Assembly: GCA_012034805.1 (NCBI GenBank)
Contig: JAAUOP010000043.1
Location: 1-33,753 of the forward strand
Direction: 5' to 3'
DNA: 33,753 nt
DNA from: Synechococcales cyanobacterium CRU_2_2
Lineage (GTDB): Bacteria > Cyanobacteriota > Cyanobacteriia > PCC-9006 > JAAUQQ01
Made by a program: the position numbers and the translations under genes. This document shows, piece by piece, positions 23,746 through 31,556 of this stretch (position 1 is the first letter of the stretch; every line of letters begins with the position of its first letter). The notes beneath the pieces are model-generated. The model did not search any database and was not told the DNA's origin. It saw nothing but the letters and a program-made list of their open reading frames with translations.

Positions 23746-24555
23746 CTAAGGATTTTCTGGCGTGGCCGGGGCCGTCGGCGTGGGCGTTGACGAGGCCTCT
23801 GGTGCTGCAAACGACCGCAGCGGAGACACCGTCACCCACTCCAAGCGTCCAATGGGCGCATTGAGCTGAATCACCGCCTTGGGCACCGGGCTAGCATTGG
23901 GCTGAACCTCTTTGACAATGCCGATGGGAATACCGGGCAGAAATAGGGTGCTGGAGGCAGAGGTGACCACAACGTCCCCGGCCTTGACACCGGGATCCTT
24001 ATCAAAAAAGCTCATTTCGACCTGGTCGGTGGCTTTACCCCGCACATAGCCTTGGGCACGAGTCCGCACCACCATCGCGCCCACACTGCTGCTGGGGTCG
24101 CTGATCAGCAGCACTTTGCTGGTGTTGGGCGTCGATTGAACAACGTAGCCCACCAAACCACCCGCCCCGGTCACAGCCGCACCGCGTTCGATGCCATGGC
24201 GTTGACCTCGGCCCAAACGAATCTGCTGCCACCACTGATCTGCAGAGCGGCCAATGATCGGCGCGGGAATCAGGATTTCCCCCTTCTTACCTCGGTCTTC
24301 GATAGTGCTCAGCAGGTCGTTAAGCGTGGCATTTTGCGCCTCAGCCTCAAGAAGACGCTCTTGCAACTCCAGCACCTGAGAACTCGAAAGCCAATCCGGC
24401 GGACGCCGAGTCCTGAACTGTAGGGGACGCGTGAGATAGAAATACGTCTCTTCCAGAACCGCACCCTGGGTTTGGCTAAGTCCCCAAGCCGCACCCACGA
24501 CTGCCCCTACCAGCACAAACTTCGTCCAGTACTGGTTCCACCACTGGTTCAACAT
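23746..24555 (-). CDS. mreC: Rod-shape protein MreC
   Basis: MreC is a bitopic membrane protein that scaffolds the elongasome in the periplasm. The 269-residue product has an N-terminal helix (FVLVGAVVGAAWGLSQTQG), a coiled coil (LELQERLLEAEAQNATLNDL) and the two beta domains, marked by APIIGRSADQWWQQIRLGRG and GLVGYVVQSTPNTSKVLLIS. The C-terminus is a Pro/Thr/Ala-rich tail. The start at 24555 lies 34 bases after the mreB stop, consistent with cotranscription. The frame is intact. Confidence 0.93.
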   Translation of the reverse strand: MLNQWWNQYWTKFVLVGAVVGAAWGLSQTQGAVLEETYFYLTRPLQFRTRRPPDWLSSSQVLELQERLLEAEAQNATLNDLLSTIEDRGKKGEILIPAPIIGRSADQWWQQIRLGRGQRHGIERGAAVTGAGGLVGYVVQSTPNTSKVLLISDPSSSVGAMVVRTRAQGYVRGKATDQVEMSFFDKDPGVKAGDVVVTSASSTLFLPGIPIGIVKEVQPNASPVPKAVIQLNAPIGRLEWVTVSPLRSFAAPEASSTPTPTAPATPENP

Positions 24556-24589
24556 AAGTCACTCAATTCATCACGGCCCTGCCGCTATC

Positions 24590-25630
24590 TTACATGCGGG
24601 TGTGAGAGCTGAAGACGCGATCGAGTTCCTTGAAGTTTTCTAAAACACGGCCAGTCCCTAAAACCACACAGCTCAGGGGATCTGCTGCGATGTGGGTCAC
24701 AATGCCGGTTTCATGACTAATCAAGGTATCTAGGCCCTTCAGCAGCGCCCCGCCGCCTGCCAGCATAATACCGCGATCGATGATATCAGCCGCGAGTTCT
24801 GGCTTGGTCGATTCGAGCGTCCGCTTCACCGACTCGACAATCACCAGCAACGGCTCGGACATACTTTCGCGAATTTCTGGCCCTTTGATCACCACAGTGC
24901 GGGGCAAGCCCGACAGCATGTGCAAACCCCGAACCTCAAGGGAAGCTTCATCGGCCTCGGGGGAGGGATAAGCGGAACCGATCTGGATTTTGATTTCTTC
25001 GGCGGTACGCTCACCGATAATCAGGTTGTGAACCTTTTTCATGTACTGGGTAATCGATTCGCTCAGCTCATCGCCCGCTACGCGCACGGACTGGCTGAGC
25101 ACAATGCCCTGCAAGCTCATGACCGCAACCTCGGTGGTGCCGCCGCCGATGTCAACAATCATGTTGCCAGTGGGCTCGGCCACGGGTAGGCCAGCCCCAA
25201 TAGCCGCTGCGATCGGCTCATCAATCAAATACACTTCCCGCGCACCGGCTTGGGAGGCCGCTTCCATTACGGCCCGTCGCTCCACGCCTGTGACGCCACT
25301 GGGAATCCCGATCACCACCCGAGGCCGGATCAGTCCCTGCCCTTCGTCTACCCGCTCGATAAAGCTCTTGAGCATCATCTCGGCAGTGTCAAAATCTGCA
25401 ATGACGCCGTCGCGCAACGGGCGCAGGGCAATAATGCTGTCCGGGGTGCGGCCGAGCATCTTTTTGGCTTCATTGCCGACGGCGAGAGCCTTGTTGGTTT
25501 TGCGATCGATCGCCACCACCGAGGGCTCTTGCAAGACAATCCCTTTACCCGAGACGTACACCAGGGTATTCGCGGTGCCCAGATCGATTCCAATGTCCCG
25601 ATTGAGTGATAAGCGTTTCCAAATGGCCAC
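24590..25630 (-). CDS. mreB: Rod-shape-determining actin homologue MreB
   Basis: MreB forms membrane-bound filaments that direct cell wall elongation. The 346-residue product shows the actin-fold ATP-binding motifs: RDIGIDLGTANTLVYVSGKG (phosphate 1), MIVDIGGGTTEVAVMS (phosphate 2) and IMLAGGGALLKGLD (adenosine). I prefer the GTG at 25630, which gives MAIWKRLSLNRDIGID, the usual MreB length and a purine-rich GGGGGCGG upstream. An ATG at 25678 would add 16 atypical residues. It leads an operon with mreC and mreD, and the divergent gap to ssb (25631-26034) should hold its promoter. Confidence 0.95.
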   Translation of the reverse strand: MAIWKRLSLNRDIGIDLGTANTLVYVSGKGIVLQEPSVVAIDRKTNKALAVGNEAKKMLGRTPDSIIALRPLRDGVIADFDTAEMMLKSFIERVDEGQGLIRPRVVIGIPSGVTGVERRAVMEAASQAGAREVYLIDEPIAAAIGAGLPVAEPTGNMIVDIGGGTTEVAVMSLQGIVLSQSVRVAGDELSESITQYMKKVHNLIIGERTAEEIKIQIGSAYPSPEADEASLEVRGLHMLSGLPRTVVIKGPEIRESMSEPLLVIVESVKRTLESTKPELAADIIDRGIMLAGGGALLKGLDTLISHETGIVTHIAADPLSCVVLGTGRVLENFKELDRVFSSHTRM

Positions 25631-26034
25631 GGATGATCCGCCCCCTACTGATAGTGTGACGAGTGTAAAGTGATGCAATTACTGCCACGAGGTAGCATAT
25701 CGAACAATTAAGTACGAACTTCTACTTTTGGCCATCCTGCTTAGTTGTGAATTCTATTATGTTAGATTCTGGGCGTCTAGATGGTTGGCGACAAACCTCA
25801 CAGAAAATTGCCCATGAAAACGGCCTCAGCCCTGCTTCTGCCTAAAATTCACCTATCAAATCAACCAAAGCTCCCGAGAGCAGCTGTCTATGATTTCAAG
25901 CCGCAGTGAGATAAAAATACTACCCATCCCCCCGCCCTAAGCGCGAATCTTTCTGCAAACAAAGGTCGACCCAATCCCGTAAATTTTAGAGAGAATGGGA
26001 GGCGTGTAACGATCAAAAGCAAAGAGAAAGCACC
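25631..26034. other. Divergent intergenic region between mreB and ssb
   Basis: About 400 bases without a gene separate mreB (-) from ssb (+). It must contain both promoters. AT-rich elements are present, such as ACATAATAGAATTC on the minus strand, but I cannot pick convincing -35/-10 pairs. Confidence 0.4.
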
Positions 26035-26406
26035 ATGAGCTTGAATATTGTTAATTTGGTGGGCCGGGTCGGTGGTGATCCAGACGTGAAGTATTTTGAA
26101 TCCGGCAGCGTGGTGTGCAATCTTTCGCTGGCGGTTAATCGCCCCACGCGCAATAACGATGAGCCGGACTGGTTTCGGCTCGAGATTTGGGGGCGAACGG
26201 CCCAAGTCGCAGCAGACTATGTCCGTAAGGGCAGCTTGATCGGAGTGACGGGCAGTCTGAAGTTGGAAAGCTGGGAGGATCGCAACACGGGGGCCAAGCG
26301 TACGAGCCCGGTGGTGCGGGTCAATCGGATGGATTTGCTGGGTTCCCGCCGCGATACGGAGGCAGCGGCGGGTGCAATGGGCGGCGAAGGGTTCGACGAG
26401 TTTTGA
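26035..26406 (+). CDS. ssb: Single-stranded DNA-binding protein
   Basis: The 123-residue protein is an OB-fold SSB. It opens MSLNIVNLVGRVGGDPDVKY, has aromatic and basic DNA-contact positions (WFRLEIWGRTAQVAADYVRK) and a short glycine-rich linker with an acidic tip GEGFDEF that would bind partner proteins. It is shorter than the roughly 170-residue E. coli type; cyanobacteria commonly have such short forms. It may be a second copy, which this window cannot show. The gene stands alone and is convergent with the SIMPL-domain gene, four bases apart. Confidence 0.9.
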   Translation: MSLNIVNLVGRVGGDPDVKYFESGSVVCNLSLAVNRPTRNNDEPDWFRLEIWGRTAQVAADYVRKGSLIGVTGSLKLESWEDRNTGAKRTSPVVRVNRMDLLGSRRDTEAAAGAMGGEGFDEF

Positions 26407-26410
26407 GGGG

Positions 26411-27177
26411 CTAATAGCGAATCTGTAAGGTCACCGAGGCCCCAACCTGCTGTTCACCGCCGACGATCGGGGTGGAGGGTGCGGACTTTAGGGCGGCGCT
26501 GTCAGCGAATTGCGCCGCCATGGGGTAGGGCACGGGCGACGGAGCGCTGGCCCCGTTGATCTGGATGCTGACGACGTCCTTGGCTTTGAGGTTGAGCGCG
26601 TCTAGAACGGCATCGGCCTGGGCACGGGCGTCGCTGGTGGCTTCTTTGAGGGCCTGCTTTTGGGCGGTGGCGATCGCATCATCCTCCGCGACAAAACTAA
26701 TGCCACTAATCTGGGTCGCCCCAGCCTTCACCGCCCCGTCCATAATCTCCCCTGCGCCGCTATTGGCAACCCGGAAGCTAACGGTGTTGGTTGCGGTGTA
26801 GCCCACCAGGGTTTGGCGACCATCGTTGTAGTCGTAACGCGGGTTGAGGCTGACCCCGGTGGTCTGGAGCTTGTCAACTTTGCGTTCTTTGAGAAATTTG
26901 ACAACCGCATCCGATCGCTCAGCAGCTTCGCTCTGGGCGTCTGCTGCGGTTTTGGCCAGAACTTCGATGCCGAGGTTAATCTGAGCCTTGGTGGTCATGA
27001 CTTCCTCTTGGCCTTGACCGGTGACGGTGAGGGTTCGCATCAGGGTTTGTTGGAGCTCTGGGTGCTGGCAGGTGCGGAAATCAGCGGCAGGCTGAGGGCA
27101 GCGATCGCAGCGGCAGCAAAACAGCGCTGGGGCAAGCTGGAGACAGAGAAGGGATGGGAGCGAAGAGATTTCAACAT
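26411..27177 (-). CDS. Secreted SIMPL-domain (DUF541) protein, N-terminal frameshift
   Basis: The body is a SIMPL/DUF541 domain: MRTLTVTGQGQEEVMTTKAQ, GISFVAEDDAIATAQKQALK and the C-terminal GEQQVGASVTLQIRY. Such proteins are periplasmic or membrane-attached and of mostly unknown function. The main frame has no good start with a signal peptide. In another frame an ATG at 27177, preceded by AAGGAA, encodes MLKSLRSHPF and a hydrophobic core CFAAAAIAALSLPLISAPAS, a proper signal peptide, and then meets TGA. One base added near GGAGCTCTG (27052-27060) joins it to the domain. I therefore place the start at 27177 and note a probable frameshift. Translation from an internal ATG at MRTL is the alternative. 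Confidence 0.75.
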
Positions 27178-27295
27178 GGTCGTGGTTCCTTACACACAAA
27201 ATTGATGTCCGAGTACCGAGATGTCCTATTAATCTGTCACACACCCCTGAGTACTTCGGCAACAGTTACAAAAAATGCAACTGACTTGACCGCTT

Positions 27296-27697
27296 CTAAG
27301 CCGAGAATTTGGCCCGGATCGCGTCGAGGCGCTTGCGGTTAAGACCCAGGTCTGACTTGCCTAAGCGCGAGGCAGAGCGCACGTGCAGGGTTTGGGTCGC
27401 ATCGTCGGCATAAAACTCAACGTCATCGACATAGCCCATCAGCTTCGTGGTGAACTCGGCGTAGAGATAGTTGGGATTTTCGGTGATGATTTCGGTGCGC
27501 TCCAGGGTTTGGAGGATGGATCTGAGTTGGGCGATCGCCTCCCCGCCGCTACCGCTAAACTTCAGCGGTTCGATGTAGTGCTCCGCATCCGCCGGGGCCG
27601 CTTGGCTCGAGACACAGTTGGGCGAGCTAGGAACGGGGGCAAGCTTGCCATCTTTGACGCCTAGGTTGCTGGGCCGAGTACCGGAAAACTTAAACAT
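27296..27697 (-). CDS. DUF1499 domain protein
   Basis: The 133-residue protein begins MFKFSGTRPSNLGVKDGKLA and has the family's SPNCVSS cysteine motif, a central IITENPNYLYAEFTTKLMGY and the ending RKRLDAIRAKFSA. DUF1499 proteins have no assigned activity. A ribosome binding site (AGGAG on the minus strand, about 8 bases ahead) fixes the ATG at 27697, although the frame is open to 27847. It is on the same strand as the SIMPL gene, 118 bases upstream of it. Confidence 0.85.
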   Translation of the reverse strand: MFKFSGTRPSNLGVKDGKLAPVPSSPNCVSSQAAPADAEHYIEPLKFSGSGGEAIAQLRSILQTLERTEIITENPNYLYAEFTTKLMGYVDDVEFYADDATQTLHVRSASRLGKSDLGLNRKRLDAIRAKFSA

Positions 27698-27751
27698 GGC
27701 AGAACGCTCCTGTCGGGGCATATGACGATTGCAGGTTACCGTTGATTCTAG

Positions 27752-27787
27752 TCGAGAAGGCTGGCTCGAGAAGGCTGGCTCGAGAAG
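27752..27787. repeat. 14-nt tandem repeat at the end of the DedA gene
   Basis: TCGAGAAGGCTGGC occurs at 27752 and 27766, with a partial copy at 27780. It directly follows the stop of the minus-strand DedA gene. Confidence 0.8.
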
Positions 27788-27788
27788 A

Positions 27789-28412
27789 TCAGGCCTTGCG
27801 ACGCTGAGTGAGTTGCTTACGCACAAGCCAGATGACAAAAGCCACAACTAAAACTGCCAAAATACGCTTAGACCAAGGACCAACATATTCTTCGACCTTG
27901 GCGTAGTTTGCGCCCATAAAATAGCCAAACGTAGTCAGGAACGTGACCCAAATAGCAGTTCCCAGCGTCGAATAAATCAAGAACGTGGGCAGCGCCATGC
28001 CTTCAATGCCTGCGGGAATCGAAATCAGCGTCCGAATGCCCGGAACCAAACGGCCAAAGAACACGGCCTTGGTACCATGGCGCTGGAACCAGACGACGGA
28101 CTTGTGAATCTCTTCACTAGAAATGCCCAGCCACTTGCCGTAGCGATCGGCCCAGCCGCCCAGCCGCTTTTCGTTGAACACCCGGCCAATGTAATACCAG
28201 GGCAGCGCGCCCAAAATGGTGCCGACCACGCCTGCGGTGATGGCGGGTAGCCAAGCCATGCGGCCTTGGGAAATATTAAACCCAGCAAGGGGCATAATCA
28301 GCTCGGACGGAATGGGCGGGAACAAGTTCTCTGCAAACATCAGCGCCCCGATGCCCAGGTAGCCAATCGCATCCATCGTTTCCGTAATCCAGGTGGTTAG
28401 GCCGCCGCTCAT
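27789..28412 (-). CDS. DedA-family membrane protein (VTT/SNARE-associated domain)
   Basis: The 207-residue protein has the DedA hallmarks: ENLFPPIPSELIMPLAGF near residue 27, GTILGALPWYYIGRVFNEKR, and FFGRLVPGIRTLISIPAG with conserved Arg and Gly/Pro positions. At least four hydrophobic segments are present. DedA proteins are proposed lipid flippases, including for undecaprenyl phosphate, which fits the envelope genes around it. The ATG at 28412 gives the family-like start MSGGLTTWITETMDAIGYLG. The upstream extension to 28526 comes from repeat DNA and is not credible. Confidence 0.88.
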   Translation of the reverse strand: MSGGLTTWITETMDAIGYLGIGALMFAENLFPPIPSELIMPLAGFNISQGRMAWLPAITAGVVGTILGALPWYYIGRVFNEKRLGGWADRYGKWLGISSEEIHKSVVWFQRHGTKAVFFGRLVPGIRTLISIPAGIEGMALPTFLIYSTLGTAIWVTFLTTFGYFMGANYAKVEEYVGPWSKRILAVLVVAFVIWLVRKQLTQRRKA

Positions 28413-28456
28413 GGTCGCGCTCGCTCTCTGTGTGAGGTTGTCGGGTGTTCTCGCGC

Positions 28457-28525
28457 CCGGTTTCTGGGGCCGTTTTTGGGGGCCGTTTTTGGAGGCCGTT
28501 TTTGGAGGCCGTTTTTCTGGGGCCA
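28457..28525. repeat. GGCCGTTTTTGGA tandem repeat upstream of the DedA gene
   Basis: Four copies of GGGGCCGTTTTTGG-like units follow each other with 13-17-base spacing, ending in GGCCGTTTTTCTGGGGCC. They occupy the promoter side of the DedA gene. Confidence 0.8.
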
Positions 28526-28595
28526 TTGTGGCATACCCATCGCGATGTTTAGCAGTTTCGGGTACGCCTTGGCCTATGGTAGAGACTGGAGCCCT

Positions 28596-28640
28596 GGGCG
28601 ACTCATTCCAGGTGACTCATCCCAGGTGACTCATTTCAGA
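28596..28640. repeat. GGTGACTCATCCCA tandem repeat, three copies
   Basis: GGGCGACTCATTCCA, GGTGACTCATCCCA and GGTGACTCATTTCA follow each other just before the small membrane protein gene at 28651. Confidence 0.8.
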
Positions 28641-28650
28641 TGATAGGTCT

Positions 28651-28823
28651 ATGATTCCCTTTTTAATCAAGATTTTTGGGGTGTCTGCGTTGGTGTCGAT
28701 CGCGATCAAATACGGTGGCCCCTATCTGCACTTGCCGGCACGTCGCTGGTGGCTGGGTTGATTATTTTTTCGGTGCCTTTGGCGATGACGGTGTTTTTGA
28801 GCTGGCAGTGGCGAAAATTCTGA
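28651..28823 (+). pseudogene. Small cyanobacterial membrane protein, frameshifted
   Basis: The ATG at 28651 starts MIPFLIKIFGVSALVSIAIK followed by YGGPYLHLPA, then runs into RRWWLG and a stop at 28759. In the next frame the sequence continues TSLVAGLIIFSVPLAMTVFL and SWQWRKF to a stop at 28821. The joined product of about 57 residues would be a two-helix membrane protein, resembling small proteins I recall from cyanobacteria that begin with a KYGGP motif. One base added near 28740 joins the halves. The gene is too short for family certainty. Confidence 0.5.
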
Positions 28824-28844
28824 GGGGTTGATGGAGTCAGAATT

Positions 28845-29095
28845 CAGTCTGATGGGGTGTTGCTGAATTCCGGCAGAGTTATTCTTGTTTTGACATACTC
28901 CCCAGCCTGAAGGCGTGGGGATTCTTGTTCATGGGTAAATTGCGTCTGAGTGTGGACTACGGCATTGACTAACAATTCTCGAACATCATCATCCCAGACA
29001 AGCTCGTTGGCCTTCTTCTGCTCCTGCCCATCGTATTTGATGAACTAGATTACAGTTGCTGTATCTAGGTTTTCGCGATCGCTATCCGAATCAAA
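28845..29095 (-). pseudogene. Degenerate coding fragment downstream of speA
   Basis: After the speA stop, a minus-strand frame reads DSDRENLDTATVI, an amber stop (29045-29047), then FIKYDGQEQKKANELVWDDD and VRELLVNAVVHTQTQFTHEQ before running through an IS-type hairpin. It has coding-like composition but no start. It looks like the remains of a small protein gene. I recognise no family. Confidence 0.35.
28897..28927 (-). mobile_element. IS200/IS605-type right-end hairpin remnant
   Basis: CCCCAGCC TGAA GGCGTGGGG (28900-28920), within ACTCCCCAGCCTGAAGGCG and followed by GATTCTTG, matches the terminal hairpin that I know from cyanobacterial IS605/TnpB elements. On the minus strand it reads ESPRLQAGE, a frequent TnpB C-terminal tail. 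No tnpB or tnpA gene is present, so it is a solo end or scar. Confidence 0.5.
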
Positions 29096-31106
29096 CTGAA
29101 AGATACGTATACCGCCCCAAACTCTGCTCATAATTTTGCAATAGCCGCTGAGACTCCTCAATACTCATTTGATTGGTTTGCAGCGCAACTTCAGTCTGCT
29201 TGCGCACGCGCTCAACTAAGTTCTCGCGGCTGTACTGCACATAGCCCAACACCTCTTCCATGGTATCGCCCTTGACCACATACTCGATTTCATAGCCCTG
29301 GGGTGTGAGTTGAATATGCACCATGTTAGTGTCGCCAAACAAATTGTGCAAATTGCCCATGATTTCCTGGTAGGCTCCATTCAAAAACATGCCCAGATAG
29401 TAGGGCTGCTCAGGCTTAAAGGAATGCAATTCCAGTAGATGCTTGATGCTTTTCGTGCCGATAAACTGATCAATTTTGCCATCGCTGTCGCAGGTCAAAT
29501 CTGCGAGGCTACCTCGCTGGGTGGGCTCTTCATTGAGGCGATGGATAGGCATGACCGGAAACACTTGATCGATCCCCCAGGTGTCGGGAGCCGACTGGAA
29601 AATCGAAAGATTGATGTAGTAGATCGACGACATGGCCGCTTCGAGTTCGGCCAGGTGCTCGGGCATAGTATCGAGAGTGCGGGCGATCGCCTGAATCTGC
29701 TCGCAGCAAGACCAATACAGCCGCTCCGCTCGCGCCCGATCGGTCAGGGACAAATAGCCCAACCGAAAGGCACTGATCGCATCGTCTTTGAACTTAAGCG
29801 CGTCGTGGTAGGCCTCTTGGCAATTTTCTGGGCTGATCGATTCGTAGGTTTCCCACAAATTGCGAATGATCAAATCTTCGTCGTCGCGGGCCGGTTCGGG
29901 TTGGGTGGCGACGACTTCGCTGGTGCCTAGGACATCAAAAATTAGAACGGATTGGTGGGAGGCGATCGCCCGCCCACTCTCGCTCACCAGCGTCGGCATC
30001 GCCAGCTGATGCGGCACACAGGCATCCTTGACGCCAGCAACGACATCATTGGCGTAGTTCTGCATATTGTAGTTTTTGGAGGCCTGGAAATTGGTTTTGG
30101 AGCCATCGTAATCCACCCCCAGGCCACCGCCGACATCCAAATATTGCATCGCCGCGCCCAGCTTCGACAGTTGTACATAAATCTGACTGGCTTCCTGAAT
30201 CGCGTCTTTGATCACACTGATATCAGAAATTTGTGAGCCAATGTGAAAGTGCAGTAGCTGAAGGCTATCGAGCAGCTCGGCCTCCCGTAGCTTATCCACC
30301 GCCGTGACAATTTCGGGCATGGTGAGGCCGAACTTGGCGCGATCGCCCGCCGAAGTCCCCCAGCGACCAATGCCCCGACTATTGAGCTTGGCCCGAATCC
30401 CGAGGATCGGTTTGACCCCGAGCTTTTGGGAGGCCGCGATCGCCATATCCACCTCGTCGGCCTGCTCCAGTACAATAATCGGCGTCTTGCCGAGTCTGCG
30501 CGCCAGAATCGCGGTCTCAATGTATTCTTGGTCTTTGTAGCCGTTGCAGATCAGCAAGGCCCCAGGCGTGTTGAGCAGCGCTAGACCAATCATCAGCTCC
30601 GGCTTAGAACCCGCTTCGAGGCCAAACAGGAAGGGCGCACCAAATTCCACCAGCTTTTCAACTAGGTGTCGCTGTTGGTTGCATTTGACGGGAAAGACGC
30701 CTTTGTAGCGGCCTTCGTAGCTGTAGCGGGCGATCGCCTTAGCAAAGCAAGCATTCAGGCGCTCAATGCGGTCGGCCAAAATGTCGGAAAAGCGAATCAG
30801 AATCGGGAGCTGGAGATTGCGTTTTTGCAAGCCATGAACCAGGTCAACCAAATCAAGGGAGCCACCGCGATCGCCCTTGGGTGAAACGGTGACGTGGCCA
30901 TTGGCACTAATGGCAAAGTAGGGCTCGCCCCAGCCTTTGATGCGATAGGTTTCTTCGCTGGCTTCGATGCTCCAGCGGGGGGTCGCGCTTTTGCCGAGGC
31001 CAAGGCTGGAGTCGTGGGACAGTGGAGGGTTTGGGCTAGGCAGGTCGCTGGAGCGATCGGGGAGCTGGCTAGCCTGATCTGAGGACTTGTCGAGCTGATC
31101 AACCAT
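29091..31106 (-). CDS. speA: Biosynthetic arginine decarboxylase
   Basis: SpeA converts arginine to agmatine, the first step of polyamine synthesis. The 671-residue product is a PLP enzyme of fold type III. The PLP lysine is in GVFPVKCNQQRHLVEKL (Lys141). Further landmarks are LLHFHIGSQISDISVIKDAI, the phosphate-binding glycines in YLDVGGGLGVDYDG, and the C-terminal barrel with GMFLNGAYQEIMGNLHNLFG. Length and order match the family. I choose the ATG at 31106 (MVDQLDKSSD); the frame is open to 31307, but that extension overlaps the vapB promoter region. The N-terminal 40 residues are low complexity. It is divergent from vapBC. Confidence 0.95.
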   Translation of the reverse strand: MVDQLDKSSDQASQLPDRSSDLPSPNPPLSHDSSLGLGKSATPRWSIEASEETYRIKGWGEPYFAISANGHVTVSPKGDRGGSLDLVDLVHGLQKRNLQLPILIRFSDILADRIERLNACFAKAIARYSYEGRYKGVFPVKCNQQRHLVEKLVEFGAPFLFGLEAGSKPELMIGLALLNTPGALLICNGYKDQEYIETAILARRLGKTPIIVLEQADEVDMAIAASQKLGVKPILGIRAKLNSRGIGRWGTSAGDRAKFGLTMPEIVTAVDKLREAELLDSLQLLHFHIGSQISDISVIKDAIQEASQIYVQLSKLGAAMQYLDVGGGLGVDYDGSKTNFQASKNYNMQNYANDVVAGVKDACVPHQLAMPTLVSESGRAIASHQSVLIFDVLGTSEVVATQPEPARDDEDLIIRNLWETYESISPENCQEAYHDALKFKDDAISAFRLGYLSLTDRARAERLYWSCCEQIQAIARTLDTMPEHLAELEAAMSSIYYINLSIFQSAPDTWGIDQVFPVMPIHRLNEEPTQRGSLADLTCDSDGKIDQFIGTKSIKHLLELHSFKPEQPYYLGMFLNGAYQEIMGNLHNLFGDTNMVHIQLTPQGYEIEYVVKGDTMEEVLGYVQYSRENLVERVRKQTEVALQTNQMSIEESQRLLQNYEQSLGRYTYLSV

Positions 31107-31271
31107 GTTTTTCCGGGCGCAGATGGACTGCGGTACACAAGGGGGATTTGCTAGGGCTGGCGACGCAAATGGTTTGGCCTCATAGACTATCGCAGATTTT
31201 TGGGGAAGGCGGCGAGTGCCAGCTTGATCGTATACACTTTTAGTATCTACTTTAATTCTGTGTGGAGAATC

Positions 31272-31505
31272 ATGATGGATACAGCAAAGCTGTTTCGAAA
31301 TGGACAAAGTCAGGCGGTGCGCTTGCCGAAAGCATTTCGGTTTGAGGGCGATCGCGTTTTCATTCGTCGCTTTGGCAATGCCGTCGTCCTCATGCCCTAT
31401 GCCAATCCGTGGGATCTGATGTTCTCGAGTCTTGAGCTGTTCTCTCCAGATTTTATGATCGAGCGATCGCAGCCTCAGCGACAGGAGCGTGAAGCGTTGT
31501 TTTAG
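31272..31505 (+). CDS. vapB: VapB-type antitoxin (AbrB/MazE-like)
   Basis: The 77-residue protein has a swapped-hairpin DNA-binding N-terminus typical of VapB: MDTAKLFRNGQSQAVRLPKA, FRFEGDRVFIRRFGNAVVLM. The C-terminus (LFSPDFMIERSQPQRQEREA) would wrap the toxin. GGAG at 31264-31267 supports the ATG at 31272 over a second ATG at 31275. It precedes the PIN-domain toxin gene by 51 bases, so both are probably cotranscribed and autoregulated. A short dyad-like stretch, GTATACACTTTTAGTATC (31230-31247), in front of the gene could be its operator. Confidence 0.88.
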   Translation: MMDTAKLFRNGQSQAVRLPKAFRFEGDRVFIRRFGNAVVLMPYANPWDLMFSSLELFSPDFMIERSQPQRQEREALF

Positions 31506-31556
31506 GGCGATGAGGCTATTTTAGAGCGATTGGTTAAAACGAATTGAACATACCAG

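Noticed and set aside
25041..25673. A 210-codon open frame antisense to mreB
   Set aside because: MreB on the other strand is unmistakable, and the plus-strand translation is of low complexity with no motif.
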